DNA of 50,259 bases from Phocaeicola plebeius (GCF_003437535.1 NZ_QSQT01000023.1:24070-74328); one strand, 5' to 3'; counted from the first letter of the stretch, positions 9,155 to 19,517 are shown. Translations and numbers: made by a program. Notes: generated by a model not told the origin, from the letters alone.

Positions 9155-9187
9155 CAACAAACGAATAAAGAACCCAATTTATATAAT

Positions 9188-11626
9188 ATGAAGAACAAGC
9201 TTTTGATATTGATGAGTGGTGTCGCTGTGCTGGGAATCACTTCCTGCACAAAACCGGCCTATCAGCAACCGGATGCTCCTATTCAGGAAGTTCCGTTTAC
9301 CCAAGTACATATTAATGATGGTTTTTGGTTGCCCCGTATTGAAACAAACCGTACGGTTTCTATTCCTTCCGCTTTCAAGGAATGTGAGAAGAACGGTCGT
9401 TTCGATAATTTCGCTATTGCAGGCGGTTTAAAAAAAGGGGAACATCGTGGTGATTTTTCTTTTGATGATACTGACCCGTATAAGGTAATAGAAGGAGCGT
9501 CTTATTCATTGGCGGTGAAGTATGACCCTCAGCTTGATCATTATTTGGATAGCGTAATCAATATCATTGCAGCAGCTCAGGAACCGGACGGATACCTGAC
9601 TACCTGTGTGACAAATAAGTGCTATCGACTTTCTGGTTGGTGGGGACGTTCCAAATGGGAAAAACTGAACAGTCATGAGTTGTATAACAGTGGTCACATG
9701 TATGAGGCTGCCGTAGCACATTATCGAGCTACGGGCAAGCGTACATTCCTTGATGTGGCTATCAAGAATGCCGACCTGGTTTGCAAGGTATTCGGACCGG
9801 GTGAAGGACAGAAACATGTGCCGTCAGGCCATCCTATCGTGGAAATGGCATTGTGTAAATTATATAAGGTAACGGGTGACAAGAAATACCTTGACATGGC
9901 CCGTTATTTTGTGGAAGAAACCGGACGTGGAACAGACGGACACAAATTGAGCGAATACAGCCAGGACCACAAGCCTATTCTTCAGCAGGATGAAATTGTA
10001 GGTCATGCGGTACGTGCCGGATACCTTTATTCTGGTGTAGCCGATGTGGCAGCTCTGACAAACGATACGGCTTATTTTCATGCGTTGACCCGTTTGTGGG
10101 ATAACCTGGTGAGCAAGAAACTGTATATTACCGGAGGTATGGGTTCCAGAGCTCAGGGAGAAGGTTTCGGCCCGAATTATGAATTGCAGAATCATACCGC
10201 TTATTGTGAGACCTGTGCAGCCATTGCCAATGTGTACTGGAACTACCGTATGTTCCTGGCTACGGGTGATTCCAAGTATGTGGATGTGTTGGAACGTGCC
10301 TTGTACAACGGCGTGATTTCAGGTGTTTCTCTGAGCGGTGACAAATTCTTTTATGACAATCCGCTGGAATCTATGGGCGAACACGAACGCCAGCGCTGGT
10401 TTGGTTGTGCCTGCTGTCCGGGTAATGTAACCCGCTTTATGGCTTCCGTACCAAGCTATGCGTATGCCACCCAGCAGAATGACATTTATGTGAACCTCTA
10501 TATCCAGGGTAAGGCAGAAATGCAGACCGCAGATAATAAGGTGACATTGGAACAGACTACCGAATATCCGTGGAACGGAAAAGTAACCATTAAGGTTACT
10601 CCTGAAAAAGAAGGCAAATTTGCTATCCGCCTCCGTATCCCAGGATGGACAAAAGCAGCTCCTGTAGCTTCTGACCTGTATGCATATACCGATGCGGCCA
10701 AGAAATATACATTGAAGGTAAACGGCTCGGCTACACGTGGAGCAGAAGGTGACGGCTACGAAACCATCGTACGTACATGGAAGGCAGGTGATGTAATTGA
10801 ACTGGAAATGCCGATGGACGTTCGTCGTATCAAAGCCAACGATAAAGTGGAAGTAGACCGTGGAATGGTAGCATTGGAACGTGGACCGATTATGTTCTGT
10901 CTGGAAGGAAAGGATCAGCCTGACAGCATCGTATTCAATAAATTTATTCCGAATGATACTCCGATAGAAGCTTCTTACGAAGCCAATCTGTTGAACGGGG
11001 TGATGGTATTGAAAGGTACCGCAAAGGAAGTTGAAAAAGACGGTACAGTGAAAGACGTTGCATTCAAGGCCATTCCTTATTCTACATGGAACAACCGCGG
11101 AGCCGACCAGATGGAAGTATGGATTCCGGAATCAAAAGAATATGCAATTCCAACTCCCGAGCCGACTATTGCTTCAAAGGCACAGACATTCACCATTCAG
11201 GCTGCAATCCAGAAAGATGCGCCCGAGTCGGCAGCTGTGATGTCCTACGCATGGGGCGTGAACGACCAGTGGGAGCCGAAACGTTCTTCAGATACTTCCA
11301 AGCCCTATTTCTACTGGTGGTTGAAGAATGGTACGATGGAGTCTCTGGCCTACGAATTCGACAAACCTTACACCGTATCGAAAGTGGAAGTTTACTGGCT
11401 GGATTTTGATCATTACGACGGTGATTTCCGTGTACCGCAAAGCTGGACATTGTATTACAAGTCTGGAAACAGCTGGAAAGAAGTAGAAACGAGTGATAAA
11501 TATGGGGTAGAAAAGGACAAATACAATGTAGTAAACTTCAAGCCAGTCCAGACTACCGGACTGAAAATCTCGGCACAGCTTCAGAAAGGAGCTTCGGGAG
11601 GTATTATTGAATGGAAAGTAGAGTGA
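9188..11626 (+). CDS. GH127 beta-L-arabinofuranosidase-type lipoprotein (copy 1)
   Basis: This 812-residue protein belongs to GH127 (old DUF1680), a family known to remove beta-L-arabinofuranose, including from hydroxyproline-linked arabinan. The metal and nucleophile site of the Bifidobacterium enzyme HypBA1 (Glu, Cys, Cys-Cys) is conserved as YCETC at residues 339-343 (E341, C343) and CACCP at 407-411 (C409, C410). The start is ATG 9188, giving a lipoprotein signal ending in GITSC. The frame opens earlier, at 9110, but that extension would displace the signal peptide and span the promoter. The C-terminal 110 residues resemble a discoidin-like carbohydrate-binding fold (VSKVEVYWLD). It leads the SusC/SusD operon. 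Confidence 0.92.
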   Translation: MKNKLLILMSGVAVLGITSCTKPAYQQPDAPIQEVPFTQVHINDGFWLPRIETNRTVSIPSAFKECEKNGRFDNFAIAGGLKKGEHRGDFSFDDTDPYKVIEGASYSLAVKYDPQLDHYLDSVINIIAAAQEPDGYLTTCVTNKCYRLSGWWGRSKWEKLNSHELYNSGHMYEAAVAHYRATGKRTFLDVAIKNADLVCKVFGPGEGQKHVPSGHPIVEMALCKLYKVTGDKKYLDMARYFVEETGRGTDGHKLSEYSQDHKPILQQDEIVGHAVRAGYLYSGVADVAALTNDTAYFHALTRLWDNLVSKKLYITGGMGSRAQGEGFGPNYELQNHTAYCETCAAIANVYWNYRMFLATGDSKYVDVLERALYNGVISGVSLSGDKFFYDNPLESMGEHERQRWFGCACCPGNVTRFMASVPSYAYATQQNDIYVNLYIQGKAEMQTADNKVTLEQTTEYPWNGKVTIKVTPEKEGKFAIRLRIPGWTKAAPVASDLYAYTDAAKKYTLKVNGSATRGAEGDGYETIVRTWKAGDVIELEMPMDVRRIKANDKVEVDRGMVALERGPIMFCLEGKDQPDSIVFNKFIPNDTPIEASYEANLLNGVMVLKGTAKEVEKDGTVKDVAFKAIPYSTWNNRGADQMEVWIPESKEYAIPTPEPTIASKAQTFTIQAAIQKDAPESAAVMSYAWGVNDQWEPKRSSDTSKPYFYWWLKNGTMESLAYEFDKPYTVSKVEVYWLDFDHYDGDFRVPQSWTLYYKSGNSWKEVETSDKYGVEKDKYNVVNFKPVQTTGLKISAQLQKGASGGIIEWKVE

Positions 11627-11652
11627 TTTATTAACCCTTAAATATAAACAAG

Positions 11653-14600
11653 ATGAATACACAGTTAAATCGCATGTTGTTTAGTCGTGCATTTGTAAAA
11701 GTGTCGGCATGTGTAGTGCTTTCTGCAGGTTGTTTACCTATGGCAACCTATGCGGAATCTGTTGGAGCACCGGTTGTGGAGACTGTCTTGCAACAAAAGG
11801 CTATCTCTGGTAAGGTGGTTGATTCAAAAGGTGAGTCCATTATTGGTGCAAATATTATGGAGAAAGGCACTTCCAATGGTACGATTACTGATTTTGATGG
11901 GAATTTTAGCTTAAATGTATCAGCCAAATCAGTACTTCAAATTAGCTACATCGGTTATAAGACGCAGGAAATTCCTGTCAGTCAGTTGAAGGCAGGTGCT
12001 GTCATTACCTTGAAGGAAGATACGGAAGTGATGGACGAAGTCGTGGTAATTGGTTACGGTACGCAGCGTAAAGGTGATGTGACCAGTGCGATTGCTTCTG
12101 TAAAAGCGGAAGACTTTACAGTGGGTAAGGTAGGCGATGCGGCCGATTTGATTAAAGGTAAGGTGGCTGGTTTGAGTATTGCAAAAGGTTCTGGTGACCC
12201 GAATGCGACTTCTGCCATCCGTCTGCGTGGTGTTATCTCCGTAAATGGTAGTACAACTCCTTTGATTCTGATAGATGGAGTGGAAGGAGATTTAAGTACA
12301 GTCGCTCCTGAAAATATTGAAGCTATCGATGTGTTGAAGGATGCTTCTGCCGCAGCTATCTATGGTACACGAGGTGCAAACGGTGTGATTTTGATAACTA
12401 CAAAAACCGGTAAGCGTGAGGCACATACTACTGCTTCTTATTCGGGCTACGTTTCTGCTTCTCAGTTTGGCAAGAAACTGGATTTTATGACTGCAGAAGA
12501 TGTACGTGCCGGGAAAACAAACTTTACAGACAAAGGGTATGATACTGATTGGCTGGATGCCATCAGCCGTACCGGTTTTACTCATAATCACAACTTTAAT
12601 ATTTCTGGAGGTACAAAACAGACTACTTATTCAGCAGACTTTACTTATCGTAAGGAAGACGGTGTGATTATGAATACGTATGCAGAAGATATCCGTATGC
12701 GTTTTGATGTTTCTCACTGGATGCTGAATGATATGTTGAAGGTTAATTTGAATATGGTCAAGAAATGGCATAAGAATAGTGCAACCAATGCTACAGCCAC
12801 AGACCAATCAAATATCTACCGTCAGGCAATTGCACGTAATCCGACAGCTCCGATTTATAACGAAGATGGTTCTTATAATGAAGATTTCGGGGTAAACTAC
12901 TACTATAATCCGGTAGGAATGTTGGAAGAACGTTTGGGTAATTATACTTACGAAGAGACTCGTGCTGCTGGTAATATTACTTTTGAACCCATTAAAGGAT
13001 GGCAAACCAATTTGATGTTAGCTACCAGTCGTTTTGGTGCCCACGATAAGGGGTATAATACTTCTGATTATTATGGGAACCAATTGAACCAATGGACAGG
13101 ATATGCTTATCACACAAATAGTGAAAGCTTTCAGAATAATTTGGAGCTTACTTCTAAATATGATTTGAATGTAGGTAAGCATCGTATGAATGCAATGGTG
13201 GGTTATAGTTACCAGTATTACAAATATGAACAAAATTATGCTAATAACTATAATTTTCCAACAGACTTCTTCCAATGGAATAATTTGGGTATAGGTCAGG
13301 CTTTGAAGGAAGGTAAAGCAGGAATGGGCAGTAGTGCCAGTGAAAATACTTTAATTGGTTTCTTTGCCCGTGTAAGTTATGCCTACGATAATCGTTATAA
13401 TTTGTTGGTGAGTGTACGTCGGGAAGGTTCTTCCAAGTTTGGAGATAACAATAAGTGGGGTACGTTCCCTTCTGCTTCATTAGGATGGACTATCAGTAAT
13501 GAGGAGTTTATGAAAGGCATTACTTGGCTAAATAATTTGAAATTGCGTGCAGGTTTTGGTATTACTGGTGTTATACCGAATGATCCGTATATTTCATTGA
13601 CAAAGTACGCTTATGGCAGTTCCTATTATTATAGTGATGGTAAATGGTTACCAGGTTTATCTGTAAGTTCTAATCCGAATCCGGATCTTCGTTGGGAAAA
13701 ATCTACGGAATTCAATGTGGGTTTAGATTGGAGTGTATTGGATAATCGTTTGGGTGGTTCTATTGATGTATATAACAAGAAGACAACTGATTTATTGTTT
13801 TGGTACACAGTTCCAACTCCTCCGAACTTATTCAATTCAACTTTGGCTAATGCGGGTTCTGTACGAAATCAAGGTATCGAAGTTGCTGTAAATGCAGTTC
13901 CGGTGCGTACCAAAGACTTTGAATGGAAAACTGTTGTTACAGTTTCTGCTAATAAAAATAAGTTGTTGAGTTTGTCTAACGATATGTATGAATCTAACAG
14001 CTTTATGGATACCGGGGGACTGGGGGAACCTATTAGTATTTCTACTCACCGTATGGAAGAAGGTAGAGCTTTGGGAGAATTTTATGGATTGAAATCTGTT
14101 GGTGTATCCGAGAATGGTCTGTTCCTGATTGAAAAACCAGATGGAGAGGTTGTAGAATTCTCTAATGATCAGTTGAAAAATGATGAATATCGTCAGTACT
14201 TGGGTAGCGGTCTGCCTAAAGTCTATTTGGGATGGACAAATAATTTGTCTTATAAAAACTGGGATTTGAGTATGCAGTTTACCAGCCAATTGGGATTCAA
14301 GATTTTGAATGAGCCTCGTGCTTTCTATGAAAACAATTCTATTGCATACAACCGATTGAAATCTGTTGAGGAAGCTCCTTATGGTGGACAGTATACATTG
14401 TCTTCTTCTCAGCCTCAGACTTTTGTAAGTTATTATTTGGAAGATGGTGATTTCTTGAAGTTGACGAACCTTACTATTGGCTATACTTTCCCAATAAAGA
14501 AGAACAATAAATACATCAAGGGGGTACGTGCTTATTTGTCTGGTGATAACTTGTTCTGTATTACTGGTTATTCTGGATTGGATCCAGAGTTGTCCAACTG

Positions 14601-14685
14601 GTATCCTACTTCTGCAGGTATTGATGCGCGTGATAAATATCCATCCATTCGTTCGTTTACCTTTGGTTTGAACTTAACTTTCTAA
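11653..14685 (+). CDS. SusC-like TonB-dependent outer-membrane transporter (locus 1)
   Basis: This 1010-residue outer-membrane transporter should import the oligosaccharides or glycopeptides captured by its SusD partner, powered by TonB. A signal peptide is followed by a carboxypeptidase-D regulatory-like domain at about residues 51-125 (ISGKVVDSKGESIIGANI). A TonB-box-like EVVVIGYGTQRK lies at 129-140, then the plug and a long beta-barrel. The protein ends with a terminal aromatic strand (FTFGLNLTF). The gap to the upstream GH127 is 26 bases and SusD follows after 12, so they form one operon. No sensor extension for anti-sigma control is present, consistent with control by HTCS-1. Confidence 0.96.
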   Translation: MNTQLNRMLFSRAFVKVSACVVLSAGCLPMATYAESVGAPVVETVLQQKAISGKVVDSKGESIIGANIMEKGTSNGTITDFDGNFSLNVSAKSVLQISYIGYKTQEIPVSQLKAGAVITLKEDTEVMDEVVVIGYGTQRKGDVTSAIASVKAEDFTVGKVGDAADLIKGKVAGLSIAKGSGDPNATSAIRLRGVISVNGSTTPLILIDGVEGDLSTVAPENIEAIDVLKDASAAAIYGTRGANGVILITTKTGKREAHTTASYSGYVSASQFGKKLDFMTAEDVRAGKTNFTDKGYDTDWLDAISRTGFTHNHNFNISGGTKQTTYSADFTYRKEDGVIMNTYAEDIRMRFDVSHWMLNDMLKVNLNMVKKWHKNSATNATATDQSNIYRQAIARNPTAPIYNEDGSYNEDFGVNYYYNPVGMLEERLGNYTYEETRAAGNITFEPIKGWQTNLMLATSRFGAHDKGYNTSDYYGNQLNQWTGYAYHTNSESFQNNLELTSKYDLNVGKHRMNAMVGYSYQYYKYEQNYANNYNFPTDFFQWNNLGIGQALKEGKAGMGSSASENTLIGFFARVSYAYDNRYNLLVSVRREGSSKFGDNNKWGTFPSASLGWTISNEEFMKGITWLNNLKLRAGFGITGVIPNDPYISLTKYAYGSSYYYSDGKWLPGLSVSSNPNPDLRWEKSTEFNVGLDWSVLDNRLGGSIDVYNKKTTDLLFWYTVPTPPNLFNSTLANAGSVRNQGIEVAVNAVPVRTKDFEWKTVVTVSANKNKLLSLSNDMYESNSFMDTGGLGEPISISTHRMEEGRALGEFYGLKSVGVSENGLFLIEKPDGEVVEFSNDQLKNDEYRQYLGSGLPKVYLGWTNNLSYKNWDLSMQFTSQLGFKILNEPRAFYENNSIAYNRLKSVEEAPYGGQYTLSSSQPQTFVSYYLEDGDFLKLTNLTIGYTFPIKKNNKYIKGVRAYLSGDNLFCITGYSGLDPELSNWYPTSAGIDARDKYPSIRSFTFGLNLTF

Positions 14686-14697
14686 TATTGAATCGAT

Positions 14698-16365
14698 ATG
14701 AAATCAAATTTATATAAATCATTACTCGGAACAGTAATCGGTGCAAGTATGCTCTCACTGAATAGCTGTACTGATTTGAGCGAAACTATTTATAGTGAGC
14801 TGGCATCTGAAAAGTACGAATTTACAGATAAGGATGCTGCTGCCATGTTTGCTCCTGTATATTCTTCCTTGCGTAGCTTGTATTGGGGATGGAATGGTTA
14901 TGCAGATGTGATGGATGAGACCTCTGATCTGTGGACTACTCCTTTGCGAATTGGAGTGGGATGGGGAGATCTTTATATTGCTATGCATGAGCACAATTTC
15001 CATTCACAGATTGACCATTTGTGGACTGAATGGCAATATGCTTATGAAGGTATTAATGCTTGCAATAAACTTTTGGCGGATAAGGCTGTACAGGAGGCAG
15101 AAACATCAGTTGCACAACTTCGTGCTTATCGTGCATTGTATTATTACATTTTGTTTGATTTGTTCCGTAACATTCCATTGGATACTACGTATGATCATCC
15201 GACTGGCTGGCAACCCGAGCAAGCTAAACCGCAGGAGGTTTGGGATTTTCTGATTACGGAACTGAATGACATTAAAGATAAGTGCGGTGATGAAGTGAGA
15301 ATGGGTGAAATCAATAACTATGCGGTACACATGATTCTTGCTAAAATGTATCTGAATCATAACGCATGGTTTAATGACCATTCGGATGATTCTTATTATC
15401 AGAAATGTATCGATGAGTTGAATCAGGTGTTGGCAGGTCCGTTCGCACTGGCACCGAATTATTCTGATAACTTCAAGGAAGATATTTCTACATCTCCGGA
15501 AATTATTTTCGGTATTCCGTTTGAATATTTGTATGCCGGTGGTAACTATTATGCCAACAAATGGATGAACGAAGCCGGACGTGCTACATGGGGATTTACC
15601 GGATGGGCTACAGGCGGAAGTGCAGCTTTGCCACAGTTCCTTGAAACTTACGATCCGGATGATACACGCTTTACAGACTGTTGGATTGAAGGTGAACAGA
15701 AAGATATGAATGGTAATACTATTTATGTAGATGGTAAACCTTTGAACTATACACGTGAAATCCGTAGTACAGATAATCCGGGCTGTTACCCAATGGAAGG
15801 AGCCCGTCTGGTGAAATATGAAATCAAGACTGGCGACTGGGGTACTTCTTACGACGATGTTCCTTTCTTCCGTCTGGCAGACGCTATGATGATGAAAGCC
15901 GAATGTCTGTTGCGCTTGGGTGGATATAATGGCGAAACCGAAGAAGACGCTGCTCGTCTGGTTACACAGGTACGTGCACGTGCTTTCAAGGATAATCCGG
16001 AAAAAGCTACCCGTACAGTGGCTCAGCTGAAAGGTGGCAGTGTGTACAAATATGGTCATCGTGAGAATACGGCCAAACAAGATGAACCGGATAATTGGGT
16101 AACTACGGAAGAAGGTGGTGCTGATATTATTTTAGGTGGATTATTGGATGATTTGGCATGGGAGTTTGTAGCAGAACATCATCGTCGCCAGGACTTGATT
16201 CGTTTCCGTATGACGAACGGACAGAATGTGTTCAATGGCAAATCTTGGTTCTGTAAAGACCGTAAAGAAGATGTGAATGATAATCATTGTGATATCTTCC
16301 CGATTCATAAGACATTCCTGGAAGGAAACTTGAAGTTGAAACAAAATCCGGGTTATGGAGGTTAA
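14698..16365 (+). CDS. SusD/RagB-like surface glycan-binding lipoprotein (locus 1)
   Basis: This 555-residue lipoprotein is the lid that binds ligand over the SusC channel. The signal peptide ends in LNSC with the lipidated Cys at residue 24. SusD family features follow: an N-terminal helical repeat region with AQLRAYRALYYYILFDLF near residue 140, then FFRLADAMMMKAECLLR near 390. A C-terminal ELA-type helix is replaced by LAWEFVAEHHRRQDLIRF near 485. The position directly after SusC and the matched size make the pairing secure. The bound ligand cannot be read from sequence. Confidence 0.95.
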   Translation: MKSNLYKSLLGTVIGASMLSLNSCTDLSETIYSELASEKYEFTDKDAAAMFAPVYSSLRSLYWGWNGYADVMDETSDLWTTPLRIGVGWGDLYIAMHEHNFHSQIDHLWTEWQYAYEGINACNKLLADKAVQEAETSVAQLRAYRALYYYILFDLFRNIPLDTTYDHPTGWQPEQAKPQEVWDFLITELNDIKDKCGDEVRMGEINNYAVHMILAKMYLNHNAWFNDHSDDSYYQKCIDELNQVLAGPFALAPNYSDNFKEDISTSPEIIFGIPFEYLYAGGNYYANKWMNEAGRATWGFTGWATGGSAALPQFLETYDPDDTRFTDCWIEGEQKDMNGNTIYVDGKPLNYTREIRSTDNPGCYPMEGARLVKYEIKTGDWGTSYDDVPFFRLADAMMMKAECLLRLGGYNGETEEDAARLVTQVRARAFKDNPEKATRTVAQLKGGSVYKYGHRENTAKQDEPDNWVTTEEGGADIILGGLLDDLAWEFVAEHHRRQDLIRFRMTNGQNVFNGKSWFCKDRKEDVNDNHCDIFPIHKTFLEGNLKLKQNPGYGG

Positions 16366-16390
16366 TGAAAACACTTAAAAAAGATTTATC

Positions 16391-17398
16391 ATGAAAAAGA
16401 ATATATTATTAGCATTTTGTTGCTGTTCGTTGCTCGCATTTACAGCATGTAGTGACGATTACAATGATGCTACCTCAAAACATGTTTATGGGGAAAATGA
16501 AAACCCTTATTTAAAGATTGACACAGAAGCTCAGATTTCTGCTACTGGTGTCTTGGAAGTAAATGGAGAACATTCATATACAGTAAAGCTTTCGGACTAT
16601 GCTGCAAAGTTTGAAGAAAAGATGGGTATGAGTGTAGATGCTGTGATTGATGGATTGAGCACAGGCGAAACTGTTTTCTATCCGATTAATACGACTCGTA
16701 ATCAGTGGTTAAAGACGCCATATAACAAGGACGATGCCGGTTGGTATTTCAACTCGGCGAACCAGCCTTGTGCGCAGGACGATGCGGCTTGCAGAGCTTC
16801 TGTGGTACTGGATAAAACGAACAAGGAATTGGTTTTTGAATTGTCGGAAGGCGGAATTACCGCTGGTACAGTGTTGGCACTGGAAGTAGGATTCGCTAAA
16901 AACGGTCCGGATTATGACGACTATGTACGCTTTACTCTGAATGCGAGTGTGACAGACCCGACTGTAGCTGTTGCTACTGTGGCACTTCCTAATACAAATT
17001 ATACGTCGGATGATATTTTGTTGACCTCAATTGAAGAAAATATTGCTGCTGTGTTTGAAATGACATTGGACGAATTTATTACAGCATTTGACGAAGGTAC
17101 AATTAAGTTTTATGCGGCAGACCCAACAACTGGTGTATGGGATACAGAAAGTGCTTATACAGGTGAGGCACCTGCAGGCTATTGGTTTGATGAAGCTGGT
17201 AAGGTATGTGCTTACCCTGGTGTAGTATGTGCTAATTTTAAACCTGACTCTGATGATGTAAGTAAGAGTTGTGTAAAATTATGTTGCATGCCAGAAACGG
17301 CAGTTGGTAAACAATATAATTGTAGTTTTGGATTTATTGATACTACTGATGCAACCAAATTTTTCCGTTTCGTTGTTACTTGTAATATTACAGAATAG
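16391..17398 (+). CDS. Tandem DUF4859 surface lipoprotein
   Basis: This 335-residue lipoprotein has a signal peptide ending in FTACS (Cys 20). It contains two diverged copies of a module I recognise as DUF4859-like, at about residues 55-187 and 200-333. Each has a short acidic start, a GWYFN or GYWFD motif in the middle and a closing beta strand with an RFTLNA or RFVVTC core. The position after SusD is where surface glycan-binding proteins (SusE/F-like) are usually found, so I infer a ligand-binding role. Several cysteines in the second copy (CAYPGVVC, KLCCM) are unusual for a surface lipoprotein. A related module ends the DUF6055 protein just downstream. Confidence 0.75.
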   Translation: MKKNILLAFCCCSLLAFTACSDDYNDATSKHVYGENENPYLKIDTEAQISATGVLEVNGEHSYTVKLSDYAAKFEEKMGMSVDAVIDGLSTGETVFYPINTTRNQWLKTPYNKDDAGWYFNSANQPCAQDDAACRASVVLDKTNKELVFELSEGGITAGTVLALEVGFAKNGPDYDDYVRFTLNASVTDPTVAVATVALPNTNYTSDDILLTSIEENIAAVFEMTLDEFITAFDEGTIKFYAADPTTGVWDTESAYTGEAPAGYWFDEAGKVCAYPGVVCANFKPDSDDVSKSCVKLCCMPETAVGKQYNCSFGFIDTTDATKFFRFVVTCNITE

Positions 17399-17413
17399 TA
17401 TAATTAGGGAAAG

Positions 17414-17438
17414 ATGGATATTTTAGGAGAATATCCAT
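17414..17438 (+). other. AT-rich hairpin after the DUF4859 gene
   Basis: ATGGATATT (17414-17422) pairs perfectly with AATATCCAT (17430-17438) across a 7-base loop, with partial extension outside. It lacks a T tract and may protect the 3' end of the SusCD transcript. Confidence 0.5.
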
Positions 17439-17448
17439 TCCCTTAAAC

Positions 17449-17482
17449 AAAAACGTCCTGATAGAATTGTCAGGACGTTTTT
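17449..17482 (+). terminator. Strong terminator of the SusCD operon
   Basis: AAAAACGTCCTG and CAGGACGTTTTT form a perfect 12-base stem around a 10-base loop, followed by further T-rich sequence. It splits locus 1 into a first operon (GH127 to DUF4859) and a second that starts with the DUF6055 gene. Confidence 0.88.
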
Positions 17483-17516
17483 ATTTATCGATTTAGTAAT
17501 GAGAAGTTAAGTCTTT

Positions 17517-19517
17517 ATGTGTTTTAAATCTGTGAAATATCTGGATAGATCTGTAACTATGTGTTTATTGCTTTGGTTCTGCTTGCTGTGGAGTTGTAGC
17601 GATAAGGTTCCTCAAAAAGAGGAGGATAAAAACATTTTACAGGTTATGTCTGAAGATAATATTGAGGACTTTGATAAATATTACAAGCCGGCTGAGTTTG
17701 AAGGGATGGATATGCTCCGAAGTGATGCCAAATGGTCATGGTTCCGTTCCAAACAAAGTGAGCATTTCTTCGTATTCTGGGAAGCTGGTTTTGGTGATGA
17801 CCCTAATGCGGAAACAGTTCCTGCCAATTTGAGAGTAGATATAGATGACCTCCTGGAAAAGGCGGAACTATTCTATCGGACTAATGTGGAGAAACTGAAA
17901 TTTGCTGAAACTGGACAGGGGAAATCATTTTTGGACCGTTATAAAATGGAAATATATTTGTTGTATCAGGAAGAATGGCTTGCCACAGGTTCTGGATACG
18001 ACAATATCATCGGGGCCTTGTGGGTAAATCCGAGTACATGCCAGCCTGTAGGCTCTACTATTGCACACGAAATCGGACATAGTTTCCAGTATCAGGTGTA
18101 CTGCGATAAGTTATGCCAGGGAGGAAATGATGACCTTAAATCGGGTTTCCGCTATGGATATGAAGGAAGCAATGGTGGATGTGGCTTCTGGGAGCAGTGT
18201 GCGCAGTGGCAATCATTCCAGGATTATCCGGAGGAGATGTTTACCTCTTATAACTTTGACGTCTGGTTGAATAATAATCATCGTCATTTTGAAAATGAAT
18301 GGATGCGTTATGCCAGTTATTGGTTGCAGTCTTATTGGACTATGAAACACGGTATTGAGACAATCGGTAATATTTGGAGAGAGTCTGTCTATCCGGAGGA
18401 TGCTATTTCGGCGTATACACGGTTGTATTGCAATGGCGACTGGAGTAAAACTAAAAAGGAACTGTATGATTATGCCAGCAGGATGGCAACCTTTGATATT
18501 GATGGAGTACGTGAGTATTCAGAGGGCTACCTCGGACGTTATCATACTACTTTTTATACGAGTGGTGAATATTATCAGGTGGCTTATGCCAATTGTCCGG
18601 AGGCTACAGGCTTTAATGTGATTCCTTTAAATGTGCCAGATGCGGGCAATATGGTAGTAGCGGCTGATTTTGTAGGGCTGGAACCTGGTGCAACACTGGC
18701 TTCGGGTGATCCGGGTGAATATATGGAATCGGAAACAGTGAAGGGTACAACCACGAAATACAATACGGCGGGTAGTGCCGGAAATATGGGATGGATGTAT
18801 GGTTTTGTAGCTTTGAAACAGGATGGAAGCCGGGAGTATGGTGAAGCACATTTCGATAAGAGCGGACGTGTTTCCTTCACTGTTCCGGCTGGTACACAGA
18901 GTTTGTATTTTATAGTGCAGGCTGCACCACAGAATTATGTAGTTCATCCGTGGGATGAAAAAGAGTTGACTGATGAACAGTTCCCGTATAAGGTGAAATT
19001 TGAGAATACAAATTTGTTGGGAAATATTACAATCGACCCGGATGCTGAACCTCAGGATTTGACACTGACGTATAATGTTACATTTGCAGCAAGTGATGCC
19101 GATTATAATGGGGCTTCTGTCAGTGTTTCTGAAAATGGAGATCTTACGAAAATAGCACAGGCGCTTGCTATGCAACCCTCACAATTGACTTCGAACATGT
19201 TATCAGCAAAGTCTGAGCCTCAGGAAGGAAAGATTGCTTTTGCTGCTGTGAAGCCGAATGGTAGTTTGGACTATAATACGACTGCTAATGGGTACGGGTT
19301 CTGGTTCGATAGTCTTGGCAATCCCATTGGATGGGGAAGTGATAATGATAGTAAGGTCTATGTGGAATATGATGCGAAAAACTTTAGTTTTTCTGTCGGA
19401 CAATATCCGGGAAAATTAGCTTCGGGTGATAATTATATCGTGAAAGAAGCCTTGGTCTATACAAAGGGCGGACAACAATATGTAATAACTTTAGTCTTTA
19501 ATATTGATATCAAATGA
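17517..19517 (+). CDS. DUF6055 putative metallopeptidase with DUF4859 tail
   Basis: This 666-residue protein has an N-terminal hydrophobic segment ending in LLWSC, suggesting a lipoprotein. The start may be the ATG at 17517 or the internal one at 17559. Its main domain matches my recollection of DUF6055 and contains HEIGH at residues 184-188, with a likely third ligand in GFWEQCAQWQ (E226). That HExxH-plus-Glu layout is typical of gluzincin zinc peptidases, but activity is not known to me. A beta-sandwich-like region follows, then at about 509-666 a DUF4859-like module (GFWFDSLGNPIGW). The stop overlaps the start of the next DUF6055 gene, so the two are translationally coupled. Confidence 0.78.
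   Translation: MCFKSVKYLDRSVTMCLLLWFCLLWSCSDKVPQKEEDKNILQVMSEDNIEDFDKYYKPAEFEGMDMLRSDAKWSWFRSKQSEHFFVFWEAGFGDDPNAETVPANLRVDIDDLLEKAELFYRTNVEKLKFAETGQGKSFLDRYKMEIYLLYQEEWLATGSGYDNIIGALWVNPSTCQPVGSTIAHEIGHSFQYQVYCDKLCQGGNDDLKSGFRYGYEGSNGGCGFWEQCAQWQSFQDYPEEMFTSYNFDVWLNNNHRHFENEWMRYASYWLQSYWTMKHGIETIGNIWRESVYPEDAISAYTRLYCNGDWSKTKKELYDYASRMATFDIDGVREYSEGYLGRYHTTFYTSGEYYQVAYANCPEATGFNVIPLNVPDAGNMVVAADFVGLEPGATLASGDPGEYMESETVKGTTTKYNTAGSAGNMGWMYGFVALKQDGSREYGEAHFDKSGRVSFTVPAGTQSLYFIVQAAPQNYVVHPWDEKELTDEQFPYKVKFENTNLLGNITIDPDAEPQDLTLTYNVTFAASDADYNGASVSVSENGDLTKIAQALAMQPSQLTSNMLSAKSEPQEGKIAFAAVKPNGSLDYNTTANGYGFWFDSLGNPIGWGSDNDSKVYVEYDAKNFSFSVGQYPGKLASGDNYIVKEALVYTKGGQQYVITLVFNIDIK

Larger units (their letters stand above)
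8588..9187. promoter_or_regulatory. 600-base divergent regulatory region of locus 1
   Basis: This gap separates HTCS-1 from the first locus 1 gene. Near the HTCS-1 end the plus strand has CAAAGATG at 8615-8622, a one-mismatch -7 for the regulator. The middle holds the palindromic repeat cluster at 8763-8856. The right end holds the TACATTTG promoter of GH127. I see no convincing protein gene: a 69-codon frame here is built from the repeats. A binding site for HTCS-1 would be expected upstream of 9147, but I cannot point to it. Confidence 0.6.

Noticed and set aside
15106..16080. 324-codon frame antisense to SusD-1
   Set aside because: It is the codon shadow of a clear SusD gene, with no recognisable domain.
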